Source of the DNA: Bacillota bacterium
GTDB taxonomy: Bacteria; Bacillota; Bacilli; Alicyclobacillales; SLC66
Direction of reading: 5' to 3'
Assembly: GCA_021828865.1 (NCBI GenBank)
Contig: JAJZCW010000011.1
Span: forward strand, 1-64,000
DNA: 64,000 nucleotides
Below, in pieces: positions 34,242 to 42,535 of this stretch; positions within the stretch are counted from its first letter, which is position 1; each line of letters begins with the position of its first letter. The translations under genes were made by a program, and so were the position numbers. The notes beneath the pieces are model-generated. The model ran no database searches and had not been told where the DNA came from. It saw only the letters and a list, made by a program, of their open reading frames with translations.

Positions 34242-34913
34242 TTAATGCTTTGTGATGGTGATGCTTTCGATAAAGGCTGTCTTAGTGGGTTTACTCATCT
34301 CGCCACCCATATTGGGATTAGCTACAACCGGTATCGCCGCAATTTTCTTGATCACATTCATACCAGATACTACTTTTCCCAACTCCGTATAACTCGGATT
34401 CAATTGTTGCGAGTCATTGACTGTGCAGATAAAAAACTGACTACCGCCAGAATGGGGCTGGCCTGTATTGGCCATCGCGACCACACCCGCCGTATAAGGA
34501 ACAGAAGGGGGCAATTCGTCAGGAATTGTATACCCTGGACCACCTGTTCCATTATTATTCGGGTCTCCTGTCTGGATCATAAAATTTTGAATGATCCGAA
34601 AGAATCTATCCCCATTATAAAACTTATGATTGACCAAAAACACAAAACTGTTTACCGTCTCCGGAGATTTTTTAGCAAATAACTGGATGGTAAAATTCCC
34701 GTAGTTAGTTTTTACCAATGCCGAATATTGCCGATTCGGTTGGATAAACATATTAGGCATTTTTTTCCAATGTTCAGACGCTCCTATCGGTCGACTCGGG
34801 GCTACAATGTGATTCAAATTGGTGCTCTTTGCCACACTGCTAGTGGAACCGCAACCTGTCAGTACCAGCAAACCGCCAACAACAACAGAGCCTATCAGCC
34901 ACGGTGTTTTCAA
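34242..34913 (-). CDS. Lipoprotein cyclophilin-type peptidyl-prolyl isomerase
   Basis: The protein of about 223 residues has a lipobox LTGC at residues 18-21 and a cyclophilin domain: NYGNFTIQLFAKKSPETVNSF, FYNGDRFFRIIQNFMIQTGDP, the SGGSQFFI active-site segment and YTELGKVVSGMNVI. It would catalyse proline isomerisation on exported proteins. The start is probably TTG at 34913, 9 nt after GGAGGA, and gives a normal short signal peptide; the upstream ATG at 34931 lies inside that ribosome site. It is just downstream of the NHL-type propeller protein. Confidence 0.9.
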   Translation of the reverse strand: MKTPWLIGSVVVGGLLVLTGCGSTSSVAKSTNLNHIVAPSRPIGASEHWKKMPNMFIQPNRQYSALVKTNYGNFTIQLFAKKSPETVNSFVFLVNHKFYNGDRFFRIIQNFMIQTGDPNNNGTGGPGYTIPDELPPSVPYTAGVVAMANTGQPHSGGSQFFICTVNDSQQLNPSYTELGKVVSGMNVIKKIAAIPVVANPNMGGEMSKPTKTAFIESITITKH

Positions 34914-34965
34914 TAAGCAGATTCCTCCCATCCATTAACTATCATAAAATAATAACATAGAAAAC

Positions 34966-36009
34966 TCAGAGTTTGGTCCCAATAGGGATAAAGTCTATGC
35001 CATCCGGAACATTCAAATATCCTGCAGCGGTCCCTTTTTGATTAAAATGACCATATTGCCAAACGATCTTATTCGTCTTCGGATTGATGATCACCACTCG
35101 ATCATGATAGTCGTCATTGACTGCGATCATGCCGTTAGGTAGTCGAATCGCAAGCGATGGATTCGACAGCTCTCCGGTTCCCGATAATTTTTGATATCTC
35201 CAGACGAGTTTCCCTTGTGGGGTCACTTCTTCCACAGTGCCAGGAGTATTGTAATCTGCCACCAGCAAATTGCCGTTTGGCAAGAGTTGCGTGTCTGAAG
35301 GATAAGTGAGCCCAGGTAACTGTACGCTGTATACCAGTTTGCCAGATGCCGTCAGTCTATCCGCATAGGCGCCGTTGATCTCAGTCACAAGGAGTCCTCC
35401 TCCCGGTATTGGAGTGTCTCCGTTTGGAGCTGTAAAATCAATAGGAGGATTGTGTTTCATCACGCCAGTTTGACCGTATTGTTTAACGATTTGCCCTTTT
35501 TGATTGACAAAAAGTATCCGTTGGTTCTTTATATCTGCTACAGTGACGATTCCATTTGGAAATTCGTAGGCATCGTCCGGCGTATTGAGATACCCTTTGG
35601 CTGAACCTGCTACTCCCGGATGCCCATAACTCCACACTATTTTTTTGGTGGCAATGTCGATAATATCGATGGTGTTGTTACTCTCTTCATTAATAATGAT
35701 GTGTTGATGATCAGGCGTAAGAAAAGCATCGTCCGCACCAAGTGAATTGGCATTATGTGGCCCGGAACCATTGCCGATCTTCATGCTCCAAAGGATTTTT
35801 TTAGTGGGACTGACAATCAGCAATCGATCATTCCCTCGATCCGCAATTAACATGTCACCAGGCAGTGGTCCTGCTGGGGTTTTCAATTTGGCGGCAGGCG
35901 AATGGGTTGACGATTTGGCACTGGCACTAGGGTGAACGATATTGCATCCTGTCAGCAACGTAGCAAATACAGCCAAACTGGCAATCGTTATGTATTTTTG
36001 CTTTTTCAA
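34966..36009 (-). CDS. NHL/PQQ-like beta-propeller lipoprotein
   Basis: The protein of about 347 residues has signal peptide and lipobox LTGC (near residue 20), a Ser/Ala/Lys-rich linker and six to seven repeats of about 45-50 residues with the pattern NG-x-L-(V/I)-x-D-x-N followed by K-x-(V/I)-W-x-Y. This is typical of NHL or PQQ-type propellers, with related arylsulfotransferase and TolB folds. No catalytic His or quinoprotein motifs are obvious, so it may be a binding scaffold. TTG at 36009 follows GGGGGA; the ATG upstream (36054) lacks a signal-peptide layout. It overlaps nothing and lies 34 nt after the kelch-type gene. Confidence 0.8.
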   Translation of the reverse strand: MKKQKYITIASLAVFATLLTGCNIVHPSASAKSSTHSPAAKLKTPAGPLPGDMLIADRGNDRLLIVSPTKKILWSMKIGNGSGPHNANSLGADDAFLTPDHQHIIINEESNNTIDIIDIATKKIVWSYGHPGVAGSAKGYLNTPDDAYEFPNGIVTVADIKNQRILFVNQKGQIVKQYGQTGVMKHNPPIDFTAPNGDTPIPGGGLLVTEINGAYADRLTASGKLVYSVQLPGLTYPSDTQLLPNGNLLVADYNTPGTVEEVTPQGKLVWRYQKLSGTGELSNPSLAIRLPNGMIAVNDDYHDRVVIINPKTNKIVWQYGHFNQKGTAAGYLNVPDGIDFIPIGTKL

Positions 36010-36043
36010 TTGTATATTTCCCCCATATTTTTGATAGAATGAT

Positions 36044-37051
36044 TTAATTTGCATGAACCATCATGATCGTTTCATTTTCATTTCCTGAATTTGATCGAAT
36101 GCCACCTGTCAAATAGGCAATGCCATGTTCACTGTTATACCCCATATCCGCCAAAGAAAAAGGAAGTTTACCCACTACTTTTACCTGGTGATTACTCAAA
36201 TTGATAGCCACCACTTGAGAGGTGGGATTTCCCGCCGTATTCAACCCTCCCGCCAACATAAGAAATCCAGGCACAACCCAAGAGGCAGCCTGATATCTTG
36301 CAAACGGAAGTTTCGTGATACTGACAGCAGCAGATAAACCCGGATGCCACTCATAAACAAGTTGACTTACTCCTGTACTTTTCAAACCACCTGCCATGAA
36401 TACTTTATTGCCACTAGTGCTCACTGCTGTATACCTTAGCCCTAAGGGGAGCATGAATACAGGCTCCACCATCAATCGACCTCTACTCACATAGACAAAA
36501 TCAACTTGCCGACGAAAGATAGATCCGTCGTATCCGCCTATCAAAAGAAGCCCCTCATGTCCTTGATAGGAATAAGGCACACTGGTCGCATCAGATAGGG
36601 GAGCAGACAGTTGACCGATGATCATTGTTTTTCCGCGATACATACTAACGATATTGCTAGATGATGCGCTTTGCCCTCCGCCAAAAATATACAATATGTT
36701 GCCTATGTACCCTGCTGCCATATCATGCATTGGTTCTGGCATCTTACCAAGGCGCTTCACCTGTGGAAGTACTTCATTGATGTTGGCAGTAAATTCTGTA
36801 CCGTTATATCCGCCTACGGTAACCAAGTCTCCATTTGGATTCTTTACTAAAGCCATTCCCATAAAATTCGTGCCTTTAGCAAATTTGCTGGACATTTTGA
36901 CGATTGGCCAGGAATGTCTACGAGCTAAAGGTAAACTTGAGGTTTTGTTGGCGGTGGGAGCTGTTGCAGCCACATGATAGTACACTAAGGCACCTCCCAA
37001 AACACCAAGAGCCAATATCATCACAACGGATAACTTACTTACCGTGCCCAA
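36044..37051 (-). CDS. Kelch-type beta-propeller protein, membrane-anchored
   Basis: The 335-residue protein has an N-terminal signal anchor (residues 7-30) and repeats of the kelch type: GGYNG, IFGGGQS, LIGGYDG, MAGGLK, LAGGLN and LTGGIRS each end a strand, giving six blades. The kelch fold can carry galactose-oxidase-type activity, but no Tyr-Cys copper site is apparent. The start is TTG at 37051, 6 nt after AGGAGG. It forms a likely operon with the NHL lipoprotein and the cyclophilin; its role is not known. Whether it contacts the FMN proteins upstream is conjecture. Confidence 0.75.
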   Translation of the reverse strand: MGTVSKLSVVMILALGVLGGALVYYHVAATAPTANKTSSLPLARRHSWPIVKMSSKFAKGTNFMGMALVKNPNGDLVTVGGYNGTEFTANINEVLPQVKRLGKMPEPMHDMAAGYIGNILYIFGGGQSASSSNIVSMYRGKTMIIGQLSAPLSDATSVPYSYQGHEGLLLIGGYDGSIFRRQVDFVYVSRGRLMVEPVFMLPLGLRYTAVSTSGNKVFMAGGLKSTGVSQLVYEWHPGLSAAVSITKLPFARYQAASWVVPGFLMLAGGLNTAGNPTSQVVAINLSNHQVKVVGKLPFSLADMGYNSEHGIAYLTGGIRSNSGNENETIMMVHAN

Positions 37052-37179
37052 TCCTGACCTCCTCTGAACGGATATCTTAATCTACGGCCAAACAGATAAC
37101 CATTATTTTCAAGATATCATCCCATCATGATTTTTTCATGATAAAAACCTTGCAATATGATGGAGATCAAAAAAGGGAA

Positions 37180-38061
37180 TCATTGATGAGAATTTAGACT
37201 AGCCAAGTGAAGCTTTTGTCGTTTCTTATTTTTTAATTTCATTTGACGATCGTTCCAACCACTTTTCACCGCTTTATATACATTTCCTGTCATTGCGCCA
37301 ATCAATAGATAAGCCAGGCCACCAAAAGCAGCATAGATGACCACGGTGACAATGGCAGCAATCACGCCAAATACGACTTGGTCCCCCGCTTTGACTGGAG
37401 ATGTAGGAGGATCCGTCAACATGAAGAAGGCAAGAAAAAGGGCTGAATTCACAAACGGACTAATGAATGCATCAGATGCAAATGGAACGTGTAGCATACT
37501 CAGTATAAAAAACAAAATAAAGTATACGCCGAGGAAAGATGCTACTTGAGGAATTTTGCGAACACGGTTGGTAATCATAAGTCCACCCACCACAAGCGGT
37601 ATGATCCACCACGCGGAAAGCAATGACAATCCTCCCCACCAACTCTGCATACTGCCAAAAGCATAAACCGCAACCAGAAGACCTAAAGCAGCAGGATTGA
37701 AAATCGGTTTCCTGCCAATTTTAAGAATATGCTTGGATAAAATAGCCACAGCGGTGGTGGCAGACACAATATACCACGGAGTGGCAGAGCTAAGCACCAT
37801 AGCCACAATTAGCCCTGTCACCACTCCGCCATCAGAAAAAAGTTTTTTTCGTGAAAATCGGAGTCCGGCAATCCCATCCAAAATTAAAGCGGTCACCACA
37901 CCTACCAATGCGTTGATCAATCCCATAACATCATGAGAATTAACCAGTACCGCAAGTATGGCGTATACGATTAAAAGTACAAAAACAAGCCCTTTGGGAG
38001 AACTCATATATTTTTTTATAGAAGATGGCGGCTTTTTACGATTACGACGGCTTTCCATCAT
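37180..38061 (-). CDS. NqrB/RnfD-like membrane protein
   Basis: The 293-residue protein has about nine helices and matches the RnfD/NqrB family: the KHILKIGRKPIFNPAALG segment (residues about 115-132) and the FFMLTDPPTSPV segment (about 220-232). In Rnf and Nqr complexes this subunit passes electrons through bound flavin and often holds a covalent FMN at a G-A-T-x-T type site, which I do not see here. No other Rnf subunits (C, G, E, A, B) are nearby, but an exported FMN-binding protein is encoded directly upstream. It may therefore be a minimal transmembrane electron conduit. AAGGAGG precedes ATG. Confidence 0.85.
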   Translation of the reverse strand: MMESRRNRKKPPSSIKKYMSSPKGLVFVLLIVYAILAVLVNSHDVMGLINALVGVVTALILDGIAGLRFSRKKLFSDGGVVTGLIVAMVLSSATPWYIVSATTAVAILSKHILKIGRKPIFNPAALGLLVAVYAFGSMQSWWGGLSLLSAWWIIPLVVGGLMITNRVRKIPQVASFLGVYFILFFILSMLHVPFASDAFISPFVNSALFLAFFMLTDPPTSPVKAGDQVVFGVIAAIVTVVIYAAFGGLAYLLIGAMTGNVYKAVKSGWNDRQMKLKNKKRQKLHLASLNSHQ

Positions 38062-38084
38062 GACTCCTCCTTACCTTCATCTTT

Positions 38085-38711
38085 TTACGCTTTTGCGGTT
38101 GAAGTTTTTGCTTTCAGTGCGGCTTTTGCCTCTGCCAATGCTTGTTGAACTGCTACTTGGAAATCTTCGGTGCTCATGGTCGCGCCAGTGACGTTGTTCA
38201 CATTAGCACTTTGAGTCGCTATCACTTGATCAGGTAGTACAGGATCAATATAGTATTGTGGGTAATGGGTATAACATTGCGTAATTTGCACATCTGATAT
38301 TTTGTCATTTTTAATAATGACAGCCACAGTGATCGATCCAATTCGATTAAACCCTTGACCTGTATACGTTCCATCTAGATAAGTTAGGTGTGGCGTCTGT
38401 GCTTTAACCGTCTTCGTCGTTTTAGCTGATTTGGTAGTTTTCACTTTCTTGGTTGCTTTGGTTGCTTTGGTTACTTTTGTTGCTTTGGTTACTTTTGTTG
38501 TTTTGGTCGTCTTTGCCTTATTAATGACTTTTTTGACTGGTTTTTTAGAAGCGTCATGAACTGTCGTATGCTTTGCACTAATCGATGTTTCTGGTAGGGT
38601 GTTCGCCAATGCACTATCTGGACTAGCTGCGATGCCAAAGCTATAAACGATCCCAATGGCGGCCGTACAAATTTTTAGCAAATTTCCCTTTGCATTTTTA
38701 TTCACCATCAT
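38085..38711 (-). CDS. Exported FMN-binding-domain protein with Lys/Thr-rich linker
   Basis: The 208-residue protein starts with a signal sequence (residues 12-36). A strongly biased Lys/Thr/Ala linker follows (residues about 60-105), then an FMN-binding domain at 108-200 (LDGTYTGQGFNRIGSITVAV and NNVTGATMSTEDFQVAVQQAL). The latter resembles the covalent FMN-attachment motif of NqrC/RnfG proteins, in which the last Thr is flavinylated by ApbE; ApbE is not in the window. It should lie outside the membrane and exchange electrons with the NqrB/RnfD-like protein encoded 23 nt downstream. GGGAGTGG precedes the ATG. Confidence 0.85.
   Translation of the reverse strand: MMVNKNAKGNLLKICTAAIGIVYSFGIAASPDSALANTLPETSISAKHTTVHDASKKPVKKVINKAKTTKTTKVTKATKVTKATKATKKVKTTKSAKTTKTVKAQTPHLTYLDGTYTGQGFNRIGSITVAVIIKNDKISDVQITQCYTHYPQYYIDPVLPDQVIATQSANVNNVTGATMSTEDFQVAVQQALAEAKAALKAKTSTAKA
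38405..38530 (-). repeat. Direct repeats encoding the Lys/Thr-rich linker
   Basis: On the plus strand an 18-nt unit TTGCTTTGGTTACTTTTG is present twice in perfect tandem at 38462-38497, flanked by diverged copies. It encodes the alternating K-x-T-K pattern and probably changes length by slippage. Confidence 0.7.
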
Positions 38712-38746
38712 CCACTCCCAATTTTCTTAAATGTTCAAAAAAAATA

Positions 38747-38765
38747 CCTATGACCATGTCATAGG
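38747..38765. promoter_or_regulatory. Inverted repeat upstream of the FMN-binding protein gene
   Basis: CCTATGAC-CAT-GTCATAGG forms perfect 8-bp arms about 36 nt before the gene start, consistent with a dimeric regulator binding site. The regulator is unknown. Confidence 0.45.
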
Positions 38766-38842
38766 ATGATGGTAGAAAATACAGATGATAATTTAATGAC
38801 ATTGAACGAAAATTATCCTGTAAATTGAGTCATGCTTTCTAA

Positions 38843-38871
38843 CAAAAAAAAGCGCTGATCTCCACGCTTTT
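38843..38871 (-). terminator. Intrinsic terminator after the enoyl-CoA hydratase gene
   Basis: On the minus strand AAAGCG pairs with CGCTTT across a short loop and is followed by TTTTTTT, just past the hydratase stop. Confidence 0.65.
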
Positions 38872-38878
38872 CCCCTAC

Positions 38879-39664
38879 TTATTTCCCCTTAAATTGAGGC
38901 TTTCGTCTTTCGTTAAACGACCGCACTCCTTCATGGCGGTCTTCCGTATTGATTACCTTGTTATACCAAGCAATTTCTCGAACACGTCCGATATTGTCCG
39001 GTATAGTAAAAAGTTCATCGATAGCCGATTTACTGTAACTGACCGAAAGAGGCGCATTCTCTGCGATGGGACCCGCGATTTCTAAAAAAGCCGATTCCAA
39101 TCGTTCCGCAGAGACCACCCTATTCGCTAGGCCCATTTCTGCAATGGCAGCAGCTCCATACCTTTGACCAGTGAGTACCATTTCTTTGGCACGATGCACC
39201 CCAATGCGCTTACTTAACAATCTAGTAGCTCCACCGCCTGGCATGATTCCGCGTGTCACTTCCGGGAGTCCAAATTCCGCATTTTCCGATACCACCCACA
39301 TGTCACAATTTAGTGCAAGTTCCATTCCACCTGCCAGACAAAATCCATCGATCACTGCAATCGTAGGCATAGGAAGGTCTGCAAACGAATAGAACATCAT
39401 TTCAAAAATCCGATGCTGGTCATGCCATGCTTCTTCACTCATGTGGTTGCGTTCCTTTAAGTCCGCTCCTGTGCAGAATGCTTTAGAATTGCTAGAACGA
39501 AGACCGACCACTCTGATATCACCTTGTGCGACAATCTCCTGGCAGACCTCGACCATTTCGACGGCCATTTGCGTATTGAACGCATTCAACACTTCCGGTC
39601 GTTGCATGACAATCTGAGCAATATAGGGGTAGTCTCGAAAACGAGACCATTTGACAAAGCTCAA
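38879..39664 (-). CDS. Enoyl-CoA hydratase/isomerase family protein
   Basis: The protein of about 261 residues is of the crotonase fold. The oxyanion-hole segments are KAFCTGADLKE and IDGFCLAGGMELALNCD, and the glutamate positions AEFGLPEVTRGIMPGGG are present. It probably hydrates or isomerises a short acyl-CoA; substrate not determinable. Upstream codons from 39784 lie inside the CheY gene. I choose TTG at 39664, with GGGAGG 11 nt before it inside the end of the CheY frame; ATG at 39691 is the alternative. It is translationally adjacent to the response regulator. Confidence 0.88.
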   Translation of the reverse strand: MSFVKWSRFRDYPYIAQIVMQRPEVLNAFNTQMAVEMVEVCQEIVAQGDIRVVGLRSSNSKAFCTGADLKERNHMSEEAWHDQHRIFEMMFYSFADLPMPTIAVIDGFCLAGGMELALNCDMWVVSENAEFGLPEVTRGIMPGGGATRLLSKRIGVHRAKEMVLTGQRYGAAAIAEMGLANRVVSAERLESAFLEIAGPIAENAPLSVSYSKSAIDELFTIPDNIGRVREIAWYNKVINTEDRHEGVRSFNERRKPQFKGK

Positions 39665-39671
39665 CCTTAAT

Positions 39672-40055
39672 TCAACCTCCCGAGGCGACATTATTTCCCG
39701 AATTTTTGAGCAAAGTTTGAACAATTTGCTCAGGTTGGAATGGCTTGAAAATAAAATCCCTAGCCCCCGCCTTAATCGCCTCAATGACTCTTTCCTTTTG
39801 CCCCATCGCGGAACAAATTACAATTCTTGCGTTTGGATCGATCGACTTGATCTCTTTAATGGCCTGAATTCCATCCATACCTGGCATCATGATGTCCATA
39901 GTCACCATATCAGGATTCAATTCTTTATACTTTTGAATCGATTCTCTTCCGTTTACTGCTTGTCCCACAATTTGAAATCCGTTATTTTCCAATATGTCTT
40001 TTAATAGCATACGCATGAATGCAGCATCATCAACAATCATTATTTTCGGAATCAA
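39672..40055 (-). CDS. Single-domain CheY-like response regulator
   Basis: The 127-residue receiver domain has acidic pocket residues in MIVDDAAF (Asp near residues 9-10), the phosphoacceptor in MVTMDIMMPG, Ser/Thr in VICSAMG and Lys in FIFKPF. There is no output domain, so it acts by protein interaction, as CheY does on the flagellar switch. No kinase or chemotaxis gene is in the window. The start is TTG at 40055 after GAGGAG, or the ATG five codons later. The gene ends within the ribosome site of the enoyl-CoA hydratase. Confidence 0.88.
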   Translation of the reverse strand: MIPKIMIVDDAAFMRMLLKDILENNGFQIVGQAVNGRESIQKYKELNPDMVTMDIMMPGMDGIQAIKEIKSIDPNARIVICSAMGQKERVIEAIKAGARDFIFKPFQPEQIVQTLLKNSGNNVASGG

Positions 40056-40139
40056 TGCTCCTCATTCCTTGTCTATAATATGTAAATAAAGTTAAAATAG
40101 AAATTGAAACTATATACCAATTAAAACAAGGTTGTGCGT

Positions 40140-40871
40140 ATGATACGTTCTCTGTTGGATTCCGACTTGTTCAAAAACATTCCTCAATTGGATGAACACT
40201 ATGTAATATCTAAATTTACGGAAAAGAAATTTATCAAGAATCAGGTCGTCTTTAGTCAAGGCGAACCTGGTTTAGAGATGTATGTTGTGAAATCTGGATC
40301 ACTGCAAATTTATTTGCAGGAAAATGACAAAGTCATCATCGTTGGACATCAATTTCCCGGTGAATCCATTGGTGAATTGGAAGTTGTCCATTATAATAAC
40401 CACCGCTTAGCCTCAGTCTCAGCTTATGAAGATTCGATACTTTGGATGATCAGGAAACCAGAATTAGAAGATTTGATCATCAGGTATCCAATGATTATGC
40501 ATAAGCTTTTTTTTAATATCAGTGAAAGACTCGCACAGGCTAACCGTAAAATTGCTTATCTCGCTTTTATGGACAGTCGCTTGCGTATGGCTAACTTACT
40601 ATTGGAACTATATGATAATTTTGGTTCGCAAACAGAGCAAGGAATCGTGATCAAGTGGAAGGTTACGCAACAACATTTAGCTAATATGATTGGCGTGAAT
40701 CGGGAGTCTGCCGCCCGTGCACTTAAGGAACTACAAACAGAAGGCATTATACGAATCCACAGCAAAACCATTTTACTTAAAGACCTTTCAAGACTGAAGC
40801 AGATTGCTAATGACTCAAATCCTTTCGGAACAAGGGAATGGCATTCTACTAATAAATACATTGTTCCTTGA
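40140..40871 (+). CDS. Crp/Fnr-family transcriptional regulator
   Basis: The protein of about 243 residues has a cyclic-nucleotide-binding-type beta-roll (about residues 20-130) and a C-terminal winged helix with TQQHLANMIGVNRESAARALKEL (residues about 175-197). It has no Cys for an iron-sulfur cluster, so it is not an FNR-type oxygen sensor; the ligand is unknown. AAGG, 8 nt before ATG at 40140, decides the start. It is divergent from the CheY gene with an 84-nt gap. Confidence 0.9.
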   Translation: MIRSLLDSDLFKNIPQLDEHYVISKFTEKKFIKNQVVFSQGEPGLEMYVVKSGSLQIYLQENDKVIIVGHQFPGESIGELEVVHYNNHRLASVSAYEDSILWMIRKPELEDLIIRYPMIMHKLFFNISERLAQANRKIAYLAFMDSRLRMANLLLELYDNFGSQTEQGIVIKWKVTQQHLANMIGVNRESAARALKELQTEGIIRIHSKTILLKDLSRLKQIANDSNPFGTREWHSTNKYIVP

Positions 40872-41021
40872 GAGTAAAATTCCCCGAAACCCATTTCTCA
40901 TATTTTCCTATATTTCTCATTTTAGTATACAATTTAGCGACAAACAATTCAGTGTTCTATCCGACATTTATTTTGCGTAATTTGACACAAACGAACGTTC
41001 GATAGTAAATGCAATAATTTA

Positions 41022-41068
41022 AAACAAGGACGTCTACTGATCTTCATATCCAGTGGGCGCCCTTGTTT
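41022..41068. terminator. Imperfect hairpin between Crp/Fnr and HesB-like genes
   Basis: AACAAGGACGTCTACTG pairs imperfectly with CAGTGGGCGCCCTTGTT across a short loop and is followed on the minus strand by TTTTAAATT. It may end the convergent HesB-like and Crp/Fnr transcripts. Confidence 0.6.
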
Positions 41069-41090
41069 ATCAACTCAGTAAATATTGCAC

Positions 41091-41387
41091 TCAGTGGCCT
41101 TCATGCGTTCCTTTGGAAGGATTCCGTACATTCCACTCGTCTGTAGAGGGATCATAATCCATCTCGACCCCATCCAGAAAATCCTGGCCTATTTCCAGTA
41201 AAACCTCAACTCCATTTGTGGTTATCAATTCATCAGTATCTTTTGGATAATCAAGCCCCAATCCATAATGGGCATGATCTCCATGGGAGTGAGCGACAAA
41301 AAGGCGGAATTTTAACTGCTTGTCTTCTTCTTCCGACAAAATTTCCTTCATTTTCGTCGCTGCGCTATCACTGAGTTTACAATCCAC
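41091..41387 (-). CDS. HesB-like protein without the usual cysteines
   Basis: The 98-residue protein has the fold of A-type iron-sulfur carriers (IscA/HesB): DSAATKMKEILSEE, a beta sheet with FRLFVAHSHGDHAHYGLGLDYP, then VEVLLEIGQDFLDGVEMDY. The three conserved Cys residues of IscA are absent; instead four His residues lie in the first sheet (HSHGDHAH). Several Firmicutes encode similar cysteine-free proteins of unknown role. GTG at 41387 is chosen because GGAGAG is 6 nt before it; the longer GTG start at 41414 has no such site. Confidence 0.75.
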   Translation of the reverse strand: MDCKLSDSAATKMKEILSEEEDKQLKFRLFVAHSHGDHAHYGLGLDYPKDTDELITTNGVEVLLEIGQDFLDGVEMDYDPSTDEWNVRNPSKGTHEGH

Positions 41388-41506
41388 TATTATCTCTCCT
41401 TTCGTATTGACCACAGCATAATCAATAAATCGAAGTCTGTCAGTATGCTATTTCACAAGGCGATAAACCATCGTCACTTTCTTATAATCTAACTCAAAAT
41501 AATATC

Positions 41507-41536
41507 TTGACGAAAAGTAAGTCTCAAATTTATCAT
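41507..41536 (+). promoter_or_regulatory. Candidate promoter of the DMT exporter gene
   Basis: TTGACG and TATCAT are separated by 18 nt, ending about 50 nt before the ATG at 41587. Confidence 0.45.
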
Positions 41537-41586
41537 TAGTGAAATCAATACTGAAGCATTATTGACGATATGCTGGAGTGTGAACC

Positions 41587-42495
41587 ATGTCAGATCAAAA
41601 AAGTGCGTTAATACGCCTGTTTGGCGTTTCTTTATTATGGGGCGGGAATTATGTGGCTAGTGCTTATCTGCTCCAATATTTTTCCCCTATTTTTCTTTCC
41701 TCCGCAAGAATTAGTATGACCTCGATCTTTTTGATAGTGGTGGCTCTCAAAATGAAGGGCCTGAGAATGCCCACACCAAAAGAATGGCTATTGCTCGCCG
41801 GTGCAGGAATTTTTGGTACGCTGATGAATCAGGTTTTTTATTTTACAGGATTAAAAGAATCAACAGCAGCCAATGCAGCACTGATTATTGCTATGGCGCC
41901 TATTGTCACGACCGTTCTCGAACGCATCTTCATGAAGACCGCATTGACCTCCTCCAAAGTAATCGGGGCACTCAGCAGTTTGGCTGGTGTCATCATTATT
42001 GTTGGCTCTAATGGAGCCTCCTTGGGCATTTCGACAGGCGATATTTACCTTATACTTGCCATGCTTGGATTGTCCATCAGTCTGTTATTCATCCGAGGGC
42101 TGACGGGAAGCTTGTCTTCTTATGCGGTGACCATATTCTCCACGGTTTTCGGGTGTTTATTGATGGTACCCGCCGCAGCAGGAGAAGCGGCCATGGGACA
42201 TTCCGTCATCAGTCATTCGTTATGGCCATGGATCCTCATGGGCATCGCCGGAGTGGTTGCTCAAGGGATGGCCGGATTTTGGTGGAACCGCGGCGTATCC
42301 GTCATGGGACCAGGTACGGCTGCGATGTTTATGAATATTCCCCCTTTTATTGCCTTGCTTGCGGGCCACTTCGTCCTGCATAACTCAATTTATGCGGCAC
42401 AAGTATTCGGTGGTATATTTGTCCTCTTAGGCGTTTTTATTGCGATCAAAAACGCGCTACGCCCTGTAAAACCTGCCACACTAAGCATGGAATAA
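41587..42495 (+). CDS. EamA-type drug/metabolite transporter
   Basis: The 302-residue protein has ten predicted helices and two EamA repeats: the first ends with the FYFTGLKESTAANAALIIAMAP segment, the second with GVVAQGMAGFWWNRGVSVMGPGTAAMFMNIPPF. The family exports amino acids, nucleosides or drugs, but substrate cannot be told. It appears monocistronic, with a promoter-like sequence upstream. No regulator of the usual LysR or MarR type is divergent from it. Confidence 0.9.
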   Translation: MSDQKSALIRLFGVSLLWGGNYVASAYLLQYFSPIFLSSARISMTSIFLIVVALKMKGLRMPTPKEWLLLAGAGIFGTLMNQVFYFTGLKESTAANAALIIAMAPIVTTVLERIFMKTALTSSKVIGALSSLAGVIIIVGSNGASLGISTGDIYLILAMLGLSISLLFIRGLTGSLSSYAVTIFSTVFGCLLMVPAAAGEAAMGHSVISHSLWPWILMGIAGVVAQGMAGFWWNRGVSVMGPGTAAMFMNIPPFIALLAGHFVLHNSIYAAQVFGGIFVLLGVFIAIKNALRPVKPATLSME

Positions 42496-42535
42496 ATCCG
42501 TTCGCCTACTGCCCACCAATACGTTTAACATATAG

